DNA of 64,000 nucleotides, from the NCBI GenBank assembly GCA_029882975.1, contig JAOUJW010000004.1:167161-231160 (forward strand), given 5' to 3'. Numbering within the stretch: position 1 is the first letter of the stretch; each line of letters begins with the position of its first letter. The notes under the pieces were generated by a model that made no database searches, was not told the origin of the DNA, and was given only the letters and a program-made list of their open reading frames with translations. This document shows, one piece after another, positions 37,491 to 46,736 of this stretch. The stretch is from Gammaproteobacteria bacterium. Its GTDB lineage: Bacteria; Pseudomonadota; Gammaproteobacteria; SZUA-152. Position numbers and translations under genes: made by a program.

Positions 37491-40310
37491 ATGGCAAGTG
37501 CAAGCAGCGGGGCCGCGAAAGCGGATAATTACCAATGTCCTTTGGGCTTGGATGTAGTCACTCTGGAGCAAACATTCAGTCTTCTGGCCCCTAGAGCAGA
37601 GGAACTGGTGGCCAGATTCTATGAGGAATTGTTTGACCGGTTTCCGGATGTTCGGCCGATGTTTGCTAACACCACACCGCAAAAACAACAAAAGAAGTTG
37701 CTGACTGCCTTAAAGTTGGTGATCAACAATTTGAGAAAACCCGATACGCTGGTCAACGCCTTACAGGGATTAGGTGCTCGGCATCAGAACTATGGTGCCA
37801 TTGCAGCTCATTATCCGGCGGTAGCCAGTACCCTATTGGATGTGTTAGAAGAATTTGCAGGCGATGCGTGGACCGACTCGATTCACGATGCCTGGAGTAA
37901 TGCACTGAATACGATTGCGGAAACAATGTTAAACGCCTATCAAGCGCCGGAGGAATCAGAGATGGCAACACGAAAATCGGATATTGAGAATCGGATCCAA
38001 GAGGAGTCCGGCTTGTTGGAAGACTTGAATGCACTCACCAGTATATTGGAGTATGCACCCATTAACATTATGATGGCCGATGCTGAGCACAATATAGTTT
38101 TTGTCAATAAAAAAGCCCGTGATGTATTGAGTAGCATAGAGAGTGAGTTGGCAACCTACTTACCGGGGTTTCGTGTCAGTGACGTTTTGCATGGCAGCAT
38201 ACACCGTTACCACAAGGATCCCTCGGCAATTCGCCATCTGCTCGCAGGATTGGGGCCAAACGATGTGCGTCGAGGCGAAATTACACCCGGACCTTTTATC
38301 TTCGAACACGAAACCAGACCTTTGTACGGCAGATCGGGAAATTTGCTGGGGTATGTGGTGCAATGGAATGATGTGACTCAACAACGCGCAGCAGCGGAGC
38401 AATCCAATCGTTTACAGAAAGCGGTGGATGGAGCGCAGACTGCTATGATGACCATAAACAGGGATTTGGTCATTGAGTATGCAAATGATACAACAAGAAG
38501 AATATTGAAAGAAAACGAAACTACGTTGCGCAGCCTGTATCCCGGATTTTCCGCAGACAAAGTAATAGGCACTTGCATTGATATTTTCCATAAAAATCCG
38601 GATCACCAACGCCGCATTTTGTCTAATCCGGCCAATTTGCCCTACGAAACTGATATACAAGTAGGACCTCTAGTATTTCATATTCGTGTTTCTGCCATTC
38701 ATGATGTGGCGGGAAACTATGTGGGCAATACGCTGGAGTGGGGTGATGTCACGGAATTGCGTCGTAAGGAATTGGATGTGGCTCGGTTGCAGTCTGCAGT
38801 GGATGGAGCCCAAACCAATTTGATGATGTGTGACGATGATTTGAATATCACTTATGTAAACCCCTCTGTCGTTGAGATGCTGGTGAAACGCCAGTCCGTA
38901 CTACGCCAGCATTTTCCCGGGTTTGATCCACGTAACTTGATTGGTACCAATATCGATCAGTTCCACAAAAACCCGGCGCATCAGCGTTCCTTGTTGAAGG
39001 ATACCAATCGATTACCGGCCAAAGCCGAGATCAAAGTGGCGGATTTGGAGTTTCAGGTAAACGCTACAGCCATTGTTGGTCCCAAAGGCGAGTATATGGG
39101 CAATATGGTGGAATGGGTCGATATTACCGAGCAAAAGGATGCCGAACGGCAAATTGAAAATTTGATCGAGTCTGCCATAGAGGGTGATTTGAATACTCGC
39201 ATCTCCTACGATACGTATGAAGGATTCATGCGTATTCTTGGAGTAGGGATTAATAAATTGATGGATGCTATTGTGACACCGGTACGAGAAACCAAACGAG
39301 TTGCCGGATTGTTGGCGGACGGTGATTTGACGCAAACGATGCAAGGTGATTTCCGTGGTGAATTCTCTGAGTTGAGTGCAGCTATCAATGCATCTATGAC
39401 CAACCTGTACGACATGGTCAACAAAATCAAAGAAGGCAGCGCAAGTATTGCTTCCTCTGCGGGAGAAATTGCGCAAGGTAATGCTGACCTGAGTCAACGT
39501 ACTGAAGAGCAGGCATCCTCGTTGGAAGAAACGGCTTCCAGTATGGAGCAGTTGACCAGTACGGTGAATCAAAATGCGGATAATGCCAGACAAGCGAACC
39601 AGTTAGCCACGGGTGCGAGGGACTATGCAACCAAGGGCGGTGATGTGGTTAATAAGGCTGTGGACGCTATGGCGGAAATCAATAACTCCAGTAAGAAGAT
39701 CTCGGATATTATCGGGGTGATCGATGAGATTGCTTTCCAAACTAACCTTTTGGCCTTAAACGCTGCCGTGGAAGCGGCAAGAGCGGGCGAGCAGGGACGA
39801 GGTTTTGCGGTGGTTGCTGCGGAAGTTCGCAACCTGGCGCAGCGCAGTGCGGCCGCCGCCAAAGAAATCAAAGCATTGATTAAAGACAGCGTGGAAAAAG
39901 TTGAAGAGGGAACCAAATTAGTAGATCAATCCGGTGCCACCTTGGGTGAAATCGTTGAGTCCATCAAGAAGGTAAGTGATATTGTTGCCGAGATCGCCTC
40001 CGCGAGTCAGGAACAGGCCTCCGGTATCGAGCAGGTGAATAAGGCCATTACTCAAATGGATGAAGTGACTCAGCAAAACGCGGCATTAGTGGAAGAGGCA
40101 GCAGCATCCAGCGAGTCTTTGGATGAACAAGCCAATAATCTGGACGAGCTGATCTCATTTTTCAAAGTTGGGGAAAACACCAGTTCCAACCACCGTCCGG
40201 CGCAAGGGACGAACAGAGCTCCTGCCAGTCGATCAAACCGACAACAAAGATCCGCTCCATCCAGAAAATCTCGTTCCAGTGACGGGGATAACGAGTGGGA
40301 AGAGTTCTAA
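37491..40310 (+). CDS. Soluble globin-PAS-PAS-PAS-HAMP chemoreceptor
   Basis: 939 residues without membrane helices. Residues about 20-150 are a haemoglobin-type globin: Tyr44 (B10), Phe58 (CD1, in VRPMF), proximal His98 (GARHQNYG) and Tyr108 (AAHYP) match Vitreoscilla haemoglobin position by position. Three PAS-like domains follow (about 175-300, 310-430, 435-550); the second and third share VDGAQT and FHKNP-x-HQR. Two HAMP-like units follow (about 552-650), then a signalling hairpin with its tip [22 protein letters not shown] near 746. The last residues, EWEEF, form a CheR-docking pentapeptide. Its place between cheW and cheR is that of Aer2/McpB in the P. aeruginosa Che2 cluster. I infer an oxygen, NO or redox sensor; a globin replaces or adds to the haem-PAS of Aer2. 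Confidence 0.88.
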   Translation: MASASSGAAKADNYQCPLGLDVVTLEQTFSLLAPRAEELVARFYEELFDRFPDVRPMFANTTPQKQQKKLLTALKLVINNLRKPDTLVNALQGLGARHQNYGAIAAHYPAVASTLLDVLEEFAGDAWTDSIHDAWSNALNTIAETMLNAYQAPEESEMATRKSDIENRIQEESGLLEDLNALTSILEYAPINIMMADAEHNIVFVNKKARDVLSSIESELATYLPGFRVSDVLHGSIHRYHKDPSAIRHLLAGLGPNDVRRGEITPGPFIFEHETRPLYGRSGNLLGYVVQWNDVTQQRAAAEQSNRLQKAVDGAQTAMMTINRDLVIEYANDTTRRILKENETTLRSLYPGFSADKVIGTCIDIFHKNPDHQRRILSNPANLPYETDIQVGPLVFHIRVSAIHDVAGNYVGNTLEWGDVTELRRKELDVARLQSAVDGAQTNLMMCDDDLNITYVNPSVVEMLVKRQSVLRQHFPGFDPRNLIGTNIDQFHKNPAHQRSLLKDTNRLPAKAEIKVADLEFQVNATAIVGPKGEYMGNMVEWVDITEQKDAERQIENLIESAIEGDLNTRISYDTYEGFMRILGVGINKLMDAIVTPVRETKRVAGLLADGDLTQTMQGDFRGEFSELSAAINASMTNLYDMVNKIKEGSASIASSAGEIAQGNADLSQRTEEQASSLEETASSMEQLTSTVNQNADNARQANQLATGARDYATKGGDVVNKAVDAMAEINNSSKKISDIIGVIDEIAFQTNLLALNAAVEAARAGEQGRGFAVVAAEVRNLAQRSAAAAKEIKALIKDSVEKVEEGTKLVDQSGATLGEIVESIKKVSDIVAEIASASQEQASGIEQVNKAITQMDEVTQQNAALVEEAAASSESLDEQANNLDELISFFKVGENTSSNHRPAQGTNRAPASRSNRQQRSAPSRKSRSSDGDNEWEEF

Positions 40311-40323
40311 CGTAACAACCGTA

Positions 40324-40351
40324 CCGGTTGCTGTATTCTTACAGCAACCGG
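40324..40351 (+). terminator. 12-bp perfect hairpin between receptor gene and cheR
   Basis: CCGGTTGCTGTA and TACAGCAACCGG pair perfectly around a TTCT tetraloop, starting 13 bp after the receptor stop codon. No T-run follows. It could stabilise the receptor mRNA or partly terminate, giving more receptor than CheR. Confidence 0.5.
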
Positions 40352-40394
40352 CTAAATGTTTAGAGCTACTTTCGATTACGCGCGGGATGTCTAA

Positions 40395-41222
40395 ATGATT
40401 GAAAAAGATCGTGAGTTTCACTTTACCAGTAAGGATTTCAACTTTATTCGAAGTTTGGTGGCACAGGAAACGGGTATTGCGCTGTCTGAAGCCAAATCGG
40501 ATATGGTGTACAGTCGATTGTCCCGGCGTTTGCGAAGTTTAAATATTGAGAAGTTCACGGACTACCTTGATATGTTGAAAGACCGGGAATCTGATGAGCT
40601 GGTTAACTTTATTAATGCCATCACTACCAACTTGACTTCATTTTTTCGAGAAAAACACCATTTTGACTATCTGTCTAAAACCGTTTTTCCGGAAATATTT
40701 AAGCACAAAACTGAAAAAAGAATTCGTATTTGGTCCGCCGGTTGTTCCACTGGCGAGGAACCTTACACATTGGCTATGGTATTGCGTGAAGCCTTGCCAA
40801 AATACTCCAATTGGGATGCTAAGATCCTGGCAACGGATCTGGATTCCAATGTGGTTACCACGGCGAAAAATGGAGTTTACCGCGAGGAACGGGTCGATGG
40901 TATGTCCAAATCATTGCTCACGAAATACTTCAACCGATCCGGTAACGGAAGCGTAACCGCGAAACCGGAACTCAAAGAGTTGATCACTTTCAAACAGCTA
41001 AACTTGATGCACGATTGGCCCATGAGAGGTCCATTTGATTTTATTTTTTGTCGCAATGTGGTTATTTATTTTAATAAGGAAACACAGCGCAAGTTGTTTG
41101 AACGCTACGCCGATTTGACCGTACCGGATGGCTATCTGTTTATCGGGCACTCGGAAAGCCTGTTTAAAGTTTGTGACCGGTATAAGCTCATTGGAAATAC
41201 CATATATAAGAAAATTAAATAG
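40395..41222 (+). CDS. cheR: Chemoreceptor methyltransferase CheR, first module
   Basis: 275 residues. An N-terminal helical domain (1-75) precedes the SAM-binding domain with IWSAGCSTGEEPYTLAM, ATDLDSNVV and FDFIFCRNVVIYF. CheR methylates glutamates on the receptor helices. The receptor just upstream ends in a WxxF pentapeptide, which in known systems tethers CheR through its beta-subdomain, so the pair is probably dedicated. Confidence 0.95.
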   Translation: MIEKDREFHFTSKDFNFIRSLVAQETGIALSEAKSDMVYSRLSRRLRSLNIEKFTDYLDMLKDRESDELVNFINAITTNLTSFFREKHHFDYLSKTVFPEIFKHKTEKRIRIWSAGCSTGEEPYTLAMVLREALPKYSNWDAKILATDLDSNVVTTAKNGVYREERVDGMSKSLLTKYFNRSGNGSVTAKPELKELITFKQLNLMHDWPMRGPFDFIFCRNVVIYFNKETQRKLFERYADLTVPDGYLFIGHSESLFKVCDRYKLIGNTIYKKIK

Positions 41223-41228
41223 GAAAAA

Positions 41229-41876
41229 ATGATGGGTTTGCCGCATAGAAAAGACAGCCCTCCGTTTGAAAGGTGCTTAACTGGCTTTGAAACGATCAAC
41301 CGTTACTGGGATAAGCTCCAAAATGTCGTTGCGGCAAAAATTTTGCCCGGTGAATTTTATGTAACGGTTCGGAACGAGTTGATTGTCACGGTGCTGGGTT
41401 CCTGTGTCTCCGCTTGTATTAGAGATCCGGTATTTGGTATAGGTGGAATGAATCATTTTATGTTGCCTCTCTCCAATGGTAACAGCAGCTGGGACAGAAA
41501 CGGCTTGGGTTTATCTACCCGCTATGGTAACTATGCGATGGAACACCTGATTAATGAAATATTGAAAAATGGTGGAGCCAGGAAAAACCTGGAAGTGAAG
41601 TTGTTTGGGGGTGGGAAAATACTGGCGCAAATGACTGATATCGGTGACAAAAACATCCGCTTCGTACGTGAATACCTGAAAACGGAATCTTTGCGCATCA
41701 GTGGTGAGGATTTGGGCGATATTTATCCTCGCAAAGTGGTATATAACCCTAAAACCGGTAAAGTCAAAGTAAAGAAACTCCGCTCCATGCATAATGATAC
41801 TATCACTCAACGCGAAACTGAGTACATGAACAGTATCAGCAAGGAACAACCATCGGGCGAAATCGACTTGTTTTAA
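41229..41876 (+). CDS. cheD: Receptor glutamine deamidase CheD
   Basis: 215 residues. Conserved GSCVSAC (Cys59, nucleophile) and GGMNHFMLP (His76) form the deamidase core, and the phosphosensor-like segment [10 protein letters not shown] is present. CheD converts receptor Gln residues to Glu and in some species interacts with CheC; no cheC is seen here. The N-terminal 40 residues are an extension. It lies 6 bp after cheR and 10 bp before cheB. Confidence 0.93.
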   Translation: MMGLPHRKDSPPFERCLTGFETINRYWDKLQNVVAAKILPGEFYVTVRNELIVTVLGSCVSACIRDPVFGIGGMNHFMLPLSNGNSSWDRNGLGLSTRYGNYAMEHLINEILKNGGARKNLEVKLFGGGKILAQMTDIGDKNIRFVREYLKTESLRISGEDLGDIYPRKVVYNPKTGKVKVKKLRSMHNDTITQRETEYMNSISKEQPSGEIDLF

Positions 41877-41886
41877 AGATTATTGT

Positions 41887-42969
41887 ATGGCAAAGATAAA
41901 AGTACTCATAGTGGATGACTCGGCACTGGTACGTCAGATGCTGAGTGAAATTCTTAACAGTGCACCCGACATTGAGGTGGTGGGTGTGGCGCACGATCCT
42001 TTGATGGCGCGCGACAAAATAAAGGCATTGAATCCGGATGTGCTGACGCTGGACGTCGAAATGCCGAAAATGGACGGTGTTACCTTTCTTAGCAATCTCA
42101 TGCGATTGCGCCCCATGCCTGTGGTTATGGTTTCCTCGCTTACGGAAAAAGGGGCTGACATCACCTTACAGGCACTGGAACTGGGTGCAGTGGATTTTGT
42201 TTCCAAGCCCAAAAGTGATTTGGCGCATACCTTTGCGGAATACACTGAAGAAATTATCGAGAAAGTTCGCGTTGCTTCAAAAGCCAAGGTTTCTGCAACT
42301 GCGAACAGCAAGGCTAAGTCTACAACCGTTTCCTCGCAAGTTGATGTTAAACATTCAGCCGATGCGGTGCTGGCCAATAAAGCCCCTCGCATGTTCAAAA
42401 CCACAGATAAAATTATTGCCATTGGAGCGTCCACTGGGGGAACAGAGGCGATCAAAGAGGTTTTAATGCAGTTACCGGCAGATACCCCCGGTATAGTGAT
42501 TACGCAACATATTCCTGAAGCATTTAGCGGACCCTTTGCTAAACGTATGGACGGTGTGTCCGCCATGACGGTTTGTGAAGCTAAAGATGGTCAGCAAATT
42601 CTCCCTGGTTGTGTGTATATCGCACCGGGAAGCCATCATTTGATGGTGGAGCGCGATGGTGCTCGCTACATATGCCGCCTAAATGATGGACCCAGAGTCA
42701 ATCGTCACAAACCTTCGGTCGATGTTTTATTTAGATCGGTGGCGCAAAATGCCGGTTCCAATGCCATTTCCGTGATTTTAACCGGGATGGGAGATGACGG
42801 TGCCAAAGGGATGGTGGAAATGAAACAAGCCGGTGCCCCCACCATTGCCCAGGATGAAAAAACCAGTGTGGTATGGGGTATGCCTGGAGAAGCAGTGGCT
42901 ACCGGCTGTGTGGATTATGTTTTGCCCTTGTCAAGGGTTGCATCCAAGATTCTTTCTTTGCTGAAGTAA
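41887..42969 (+). CDS. cheB: Receptor methylesterase CheB, first module
   Basis: 360 residues: receiver domain with Asp56 ([10 protein letters not shown]), a linker rich in Ala, Ser and Lys (about 130-165), then the esterase with catalytic Ser (GASTGGTEA), His (QHIPEAFS) and Asp ([10 protein letters not shown]). It removes methyl groups from the receptor and is activated by phosphorylation from CheA. It is the last gene of the first module, ending head-on with a cytochrome c peroxidase gene. Confidence 0.95.
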   Translation: MAKIKVLIVDDSALVRQMLSEILNSAPDIEVVGVAHDPLMARDKIKALNPDVLTLDVEMPKMDGVTFLSNLMRLRPMPVVMVSSLTEKGADITLQALELGAVDFVSKPKSDLAHTFAEYTEEIIEKVRVASKAKVSATANSKAKSTTVSSQVDVKHSADAVLANKAPRMFKTTDKIIAIGASTGGTEAIKEVLMQLPADTPGIVITQHIPEAFSGPFAKRMDGVSAMTVCEAKDGQQILPGCVYIAPGSHHLMVERDGARYICRLNDGPRVNRHKPSVDVLFRSVAQNAGSNAISVILTGMGDDGAKGMVEMKQAGAPTIAQDEKTSVVWGMPGEAVATGCVDYVLPLSRVASKILSLLK

Positions 42970-42986
42970 GGTAATTTCTTACCTTA
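42967..42986. terminator. Short hairpin shared by convergent cheB and peroxidase genes
   Basis: TAAGGTAA and TTACCTTA pair around TTTC; the stem contains the cheB stop codon and overlaps the end of the peroxidase gene, with TTTT shortly after on the plus strand. It is weak and AT-rich. Confidence 0.4.
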
Positions 42987-44009
42987 GTGTTTTCTAATCA
43001 CCTCAGGTATTTCACCTGTTAAGCTGTTAAGAAACGCGACCAGCTGGTCCAATTGTTTCTCCGATAACTCTTTTTGCAATTGCGTGACAGCCATAATTTT
43101 GACCGCTTCTCTTAAAGTTTTGGCGGAGCCGTTATGAAAATAAGGTCCGGTAATCGCAATATTGCGTAGAGGTGGAACACGCCACAAATATTTGTCGGCT
43201 GGATCTTTCGAGAACCCCATGCGCCCTACATCTTCTGTCAGCTGATGGCTTTTGTCATAGCGGCTGCCTAAATGGTTGGGGAACAATTCATAGAAACCGT
43301 CACCCATGCCCATAGCCGGACCGGGTGCGGGGCCGGCAAAGTTAGTTCCAAAATGACAGGCCAGACAACCAACATCATTGAACTGTTGCATTCCCTCGAT
43401 GGCCAATGGAGAAAGAGCGGTTTTATCACCTTTTATATAACGATCAAAAGGGCTGTTGTGGGCCATTAGCGAACGCTGAAAGCCGGCTAGCGCCTGAGCA
43501 ATTGTTTTCGGTGAAATGGGTTTATTAAAAGCCTGCTTAAAAAGGCTTACATATTCAGGCATGTTTTGTAGGCGCTTGCTTAGGCGTTTCATTTTCATGT
43601 TGAGAATATTAGCAGCCGGTATGTGTTCCAGCGATTGCTGTTCCAGCGTTTTTGCGCGTCCATCCCAAAACAGAACGGTTTGTAAACCAATATTCCATAG
43701 ACCCGGAGCGGAGCGTTTGCTGTACTTACCGTTGACGCCTTGGGAAACCGCTTGGTCATCGTCACCGCCGGTCAGTAAATTATGGCAACTGTTGCAGGAG
43801 TGAGTGTGTTCAGGAGACAAAGCCGTATCGTAAAATAGTTTCTTACCCAAACGAATACTGGCAGCGTTCAGCGGATTGTCTCCAGGGATCATAGGCTGCT
43901 CGGGCAGCGGTTGGTAGTAGTCAAAGGCAAAGCCTGGATAACTAAAAACCAGTCCCGTGGTGGTCAACCATAGAAGTGCTATTTGGCGGATTTTTTTAAA
44001 GGAATTCAT
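42984..44009 (-). CDS. Periplasmic diheme cytochrome c peroxidase (CcpA/MauG family)
   Basis: 341 residues with a signal peptide (cleavage near FAFD, residue 28). Two haem c sites: Cys72-Cys75-His76 (CNSCH) and Cys215-Cys218-His219 (CLACH). FWDGRAKTLEQQ and GPYFHNGSAKTLREAV are family signatures. These enzymes reduce hydrogen peroxide with electrons from small cytochromes, or carry out MauG-like oxidations. It is the only gene on the minus strand in the whole motility region, standing between the two parts of the flagellar run and next to the globin-receptor module. Confidence 0.9.
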   Translation of the reverse strand: MNSFKKIRQIALLWLTTTGLVFSYPGFAFDYYQPLPEQPMIPGDNPLNAASIRLGKKLFYDTALSPEHTHSCNSCHNLLTGGDDDQAVSQGVNGKYSKRSAPGLWNIGLQTVLFWDGRAKTLEQQSLEHIPAANILNMKMKRLSKRLQNMPEYVSLFKQAFNKPISPKTIAQALAGFQRSLMAHNSPFDRYIKGDKTALSPLAIEGMQQFNDVGCLACHFGTNFAGPAPGPAMGMGDGFYELFPNHLGSRYDKSHQLTEDVGRMGFSKDPADKYLWRVPPLRNIAITGPYFHNGSAKTLREAVKIMAVTQLQKELSEKQLDQLVAFLNSLTGEIPEVIRKH

Positions 44010-44180
44010 TTGTGTTCATCCATCTTGTTCCCAGTTACGGCGCATATTGTACGGCAAGAGATAAAGCCGCGCCAGAACAAGAACTTAAGCAGCCACCTGG
44101 AATCAGTCAATAAACTGTCGTGGCCGGCTTTGTGCAACGGTATTCATTGCCAAGCTATTGAAATAACGAATAATACCCTC

Positions 44181-44196
44181 TGGCACAGCACTTGCA
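44181..44196 (+). promoter_or_regulatory. Consensus sigma-54 (RpoN) promoter before fliL
   Basis: TGGCAC-N5-TTGCA matches the sigma-54 consensus exactly, with GG and GC at -24/-12. Start of transcription would be near 44207, about 43 nt before the fliL ATG. This implies an RpoN-dependent, FleQ/FlrC-like flagellar hierarchy. Confidence 0.88.
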
Positions 44197-44249
44197 ATCT
44201 CATAAAGTCGGAAGAGTGATTCAGGGAAAAGCCCGAAAGGAATAAGTCT

Positions 44250-44741
44250 ATGGCTGACGATGCAGAAGACACCAAAGCCAGTGGTGGTGTTTCGATTAAG
44301 CTGGTACTGCTCATTGTAGTTGTTTTTCTAATCAGCGGATTGGGCGCAGGCATGTATTTGGCCGGTGCTTTTTCCGGTTCTAAAGACCAGGATGAAGCAG
44401 TAGAGGCGGAGCCTGTTGCTAAACCGGCTATCTACATACCCATTGATCCTCCCTTTGTGGTCAATTTTACCGGCGATAAAGGTGCTAAATTTCTTCAAGT
44501 GACACTTGAGTTCATGACCAGACAGGTGGAAGTACCTGGTTTGGTGAGCATGCATATGCCGGCCATACGCAATAATCTGATATTACTGTTCAGTAACCAG
44601 AGCTATCAAACCGTGTCCAGCCCGGAAGGAAAGGACGAGTTGCGAGCCCAGGTGTTGCAGGTGGTACAGGATATATTGCAGCAGGAGAGCGGCGACATAG
44701 GTGTGGAAGCCGTATACTTTACCAGCTTTGTGATGCAATGA
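44250..44741 (+). CDS. fliL: Flagellar basal-body protein FliL
   Basis: 163 residues: short cytoplasmic N-terminus, one membrane helix (about 12-35) and a periplasmic stomatin-like domain (YIPIDPPFVVNF, LQVTLEFMT, RNNLILLFSNQSYQ). FliL encircles or supports stator units. It is the first gene after the sigma-54 promoter, one base before the fliM start. Confidence 0.93.
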   Translation: MADDAEDTKASGGVSIKLVLLIVVVFLISGLGAGMYLAGAFSGSKDQDEAVEAEPVAKPAIYIPIDPPFVVNFTGDKGAKFLQVTLEFMTRQVEVPGLVSMHMPAIRNNLILLFSNQSYQTVSSPEGKDELRAQVLQVVQDILQQESGDIGVEAVYFTSFVMQ

Positions 44742-44742
44742 T

Positions 44743-45759
44743 ATGTCGGGCAGTGATTTATTATCACAGGATGAGATAGATGCCCTGCTTCACGGGGTGT
44801 CCAATGATGACATCGACACCTCGCAGGAAGACGAAGATGGCGTAGCCCGCAACTACGACTTTTCCAGCCAGGATCGCATTGTTCGTGGTCGCATGCCCAC
44901 GCTGGAAATGATTAATGAGCGGTATGCGCGACTATTTCGTATCTCCTTATTCAACTTTTTACGCCGCAGTGCAGAAATTGCTGTAGGCGGAGTACAAATG
45001 TTGAAGTTCTCAGAATACATTCACAGCCTGTTTGTACCCACCAGCTTAAACATGGTGAAGGTGTCACCGCTAAGAGGAACGGCTCTGTTTGTTTTGGATC
45101 CCAAACTGGTATTTGCTGTGGTGGACAGTTACTTCGGTGGTGATGGTCGGTACCACACTAAGATCGAAGGTCGCGAGTTTACGCCCACTGAACTTCGGGT
45201 CATTCAAAAAGTGTTGGATTCCGTATTCGTTGATTTAAAAGAAGCTTGGGCACCGGTGATGGATCTAAATTTTGATTACATGAATTCTGAAGTGAATCCA
45301 CAGTTTGCCAATATTGTGAGCCCTACCGAAGTGGTTGTGGTAACCGTATTTCACGTAGAACTGGAAAATAGCGGGGGTGACTTCCATATCACTATGCCGT
45401 ACTCCATGTTGGAACCCATTCGGGAAGTGTTAGACGCGGGTGTGCAGAGTGATATAGAGGACTCTGATGATCGTTGGGTAACATCACTGAGGGATGAAAT
45501 TGAAACAGCTTGGGTCAATCTATCCGCAACAATTGGGGAATCAGAACTGTCCTTGAGAGACATGCTGAGTTTGAGTCCGGGGGACGTAATACCTATTGAG
45601 ATGCCGAAGTATGCCACACTTTGCGTGGAAGATGTGCCGGTATTTCGAGGGGTATATGGCGCCGCGCGGGGAAATGCTGCAATCAAAGTGATGGAGCCGG
45701 TGATTTATCCGAGTAAAGAGGGCCGTTTGAAAGTCGAGGTAGGCGATGGAAGAAAATAG
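44743..45759 (+). CDS. fliM: Flagellar motor switch protein FliM
   Basis: 338 residues. The N-terminal peptide LLSQDEIDALLHGV (residues 5-18) is the CheY-P docking motif. The middle CheC-like domain and a C-terminal SpoA domain (about 255-330) follow. FliM binds FliG and FliN in the C-ring. The fliN start overlaps its end by 14 bp. Confidence 0.97.
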   Translation: MSGSDLLSQDEIDALLHGVSNDDIDTSQEDEDGVARNYDFSSQDRIVRGRMPTLEMINERYARLFRISLFNFLRRSAEIAVGGVQMLKFSEYIHSLFVPTSLNMVKVSPLRGTALFVLDPKLVFAVVDSYFGGDGRYHTKIEGREFTPTELRVIQKVLDSVFVDLKEAWAPVMDLNFDYMNSEVNPQFANIVSPTEVVVVTVFHVELENSGGDFHITMPYSMLEPIREVLDAGVQSDIEDSDDRWVTSLRDEIETAWVNLSATIGESELSLRDMLSLSPGDVIPIEMPKYATLCVEDVPVFRGVYGAARGNAAIKVMEPVIYPSKEGRLKVEVGDGRK

Positions 45760-46150
45760 TGACGCAAATACAGACGATTGGGCTGCAGCGATGGAAGAGC
45801 AGGCGGCAAGCGAACCTGGTGGTAATGAAGTAGCAAAAGCTGAATTGCTGGACTTGAAGCCGGATAACGCAGTGGGTCCTACCTTGCAGGACGAAAATCT
45901 GGAAGTGATTTTAGATATTCCAGTGACTATTTCCATGCAAGTAGGATCTACCAAAATCAGTATTCGAAACTTGTTGAAACTCAATCAAGGTTCTGTTGTT
46001 GAATTGGATCGATTGGCGGGGGAGCCTTTGGATGTGTTGGTAAATGGAACTTTGATTGCACATGGTGAAGTTGTCGTTGTTAACGAGAAATACGGCATCA
46101 GGCTTACCGATGTCATTAGTGCTGCTGAGCGGATTCGAAAACTCAAATGA
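45746..46150 (+). CDS. fliN: Flagellar motor switch protein FliN
   Basis: 134 residues: an acidic N-terminal 50 and a C-terminal SpoA domain (LEVILDIPVTISMQVGSTKISIRNLLKLNQGSVVELDR, LVNGTLIAHGEVVVVNEKYGIRLTDV). It forms the lower C-ring with FliM. Overlaps fliM and fliO, so the three are translationally coupled. Confidence 0.96.
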   Translation: MEENSDANTDDWAAAMEEQAASEPGGNEVAKAELLDLKPDNAVGPTLQDENLEVILDIPVTISMQVGSTKISIRNLLKLNQGSVVELDRLAGEPLDVLVNGTLIAHGEVVVVNEKYGIRLTDVISAAERIRKLK

Positions 46151-46734
46151 AAAAGAACAGCAGGCTAAAGCGAGCGCTATTGACACTGAGTGTAGTGTCG
46201 ACACTGTGTTTGAATCCAGTAACGGTTTTTTCTGATCAGTCATCCGTAGGGATTGATGTTGTTCCGGTGACAGATGAGGAAACAAGGAAAAACAGCCGGT
46301 CTGCCTCTTCAGAGAGTATGAGCACAAAAACAAGTAAACCCGAGTTACGTATACCCCCGGCAGTGACAGTGGCGAAACCCGATATTAACCGAAGCCTGAT
46401 TCAACTAACTTCCGGTTTGGTTGCGGTGTTGTTGTTAATCGGTGCGGCCGCGTGGTTTGCTCGTCGTTTTGGCAATTTTCATTCGACGGCGGGTGGTGAT
46501 TTGCGTGTAGTGGCCGGGTTGGCCTTGGGCGCCAGAGAGCGATTACTTGTGGTGCAGGTGGCGGATGAGCAACTATTGCTTGGAGTAGCTCCTGGTCGTG
46601 TCAGTAAACTGCATGTGCTGGCAAAACCCATTACTCCCAAACAGGGTAGTGGAACAGGCGCGGGGGATTTTCTGGAGAAATTTAAAGCGGCTTTGACACA
46701 AAGGTCAGCGCAAGGGCCAGGTCAGGATACATAG
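46147..46734 (+). CDS. fliO: Flagellar biosynthesis protein FliO
   Basis: 195 residues. A signal-like N-terminus (about 8-28) is followed by a polar periplasmic stretch, then one strong membrane helix (about 82-102, LVAVLLLIGAAAWFARRFG) and a cytoplasmic SH3-like part (VVAGLALGARERLLVVQVADEQLLLGVAPG). FliO assists FliP assembly. It starts on the ATGA overlap with fliN. Confidence 0.88.
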   Translation: MKKNSRLKRALLTLSVVSTLCLNPVTVFSDQSSVGIDVVPVTDEETRKNSRSASSESMSTKTSKPELRIPPAVTVAKPDINRSLIQLTSGLVAVLLLIGAAAWFARRFGNFHSTAGGDLRVVAGLALGARERLLVVQVADEQLLLGVAPGRVSKLHVLAKPITPKQGSGTGAGDFLEKFKAALTQRSAQGPGQDT

Positions 46735-46736
46735 CG

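Noticed and set aside
34834..42969. Tfp- or Wsp-type (alternative-output) chemosensory system
   Set aside because: The output is a single-domain CheY, the receptor is soluble with a CheR pentapeptide, and CheD is present; there is no GGDEF response regulator or pilus gene.
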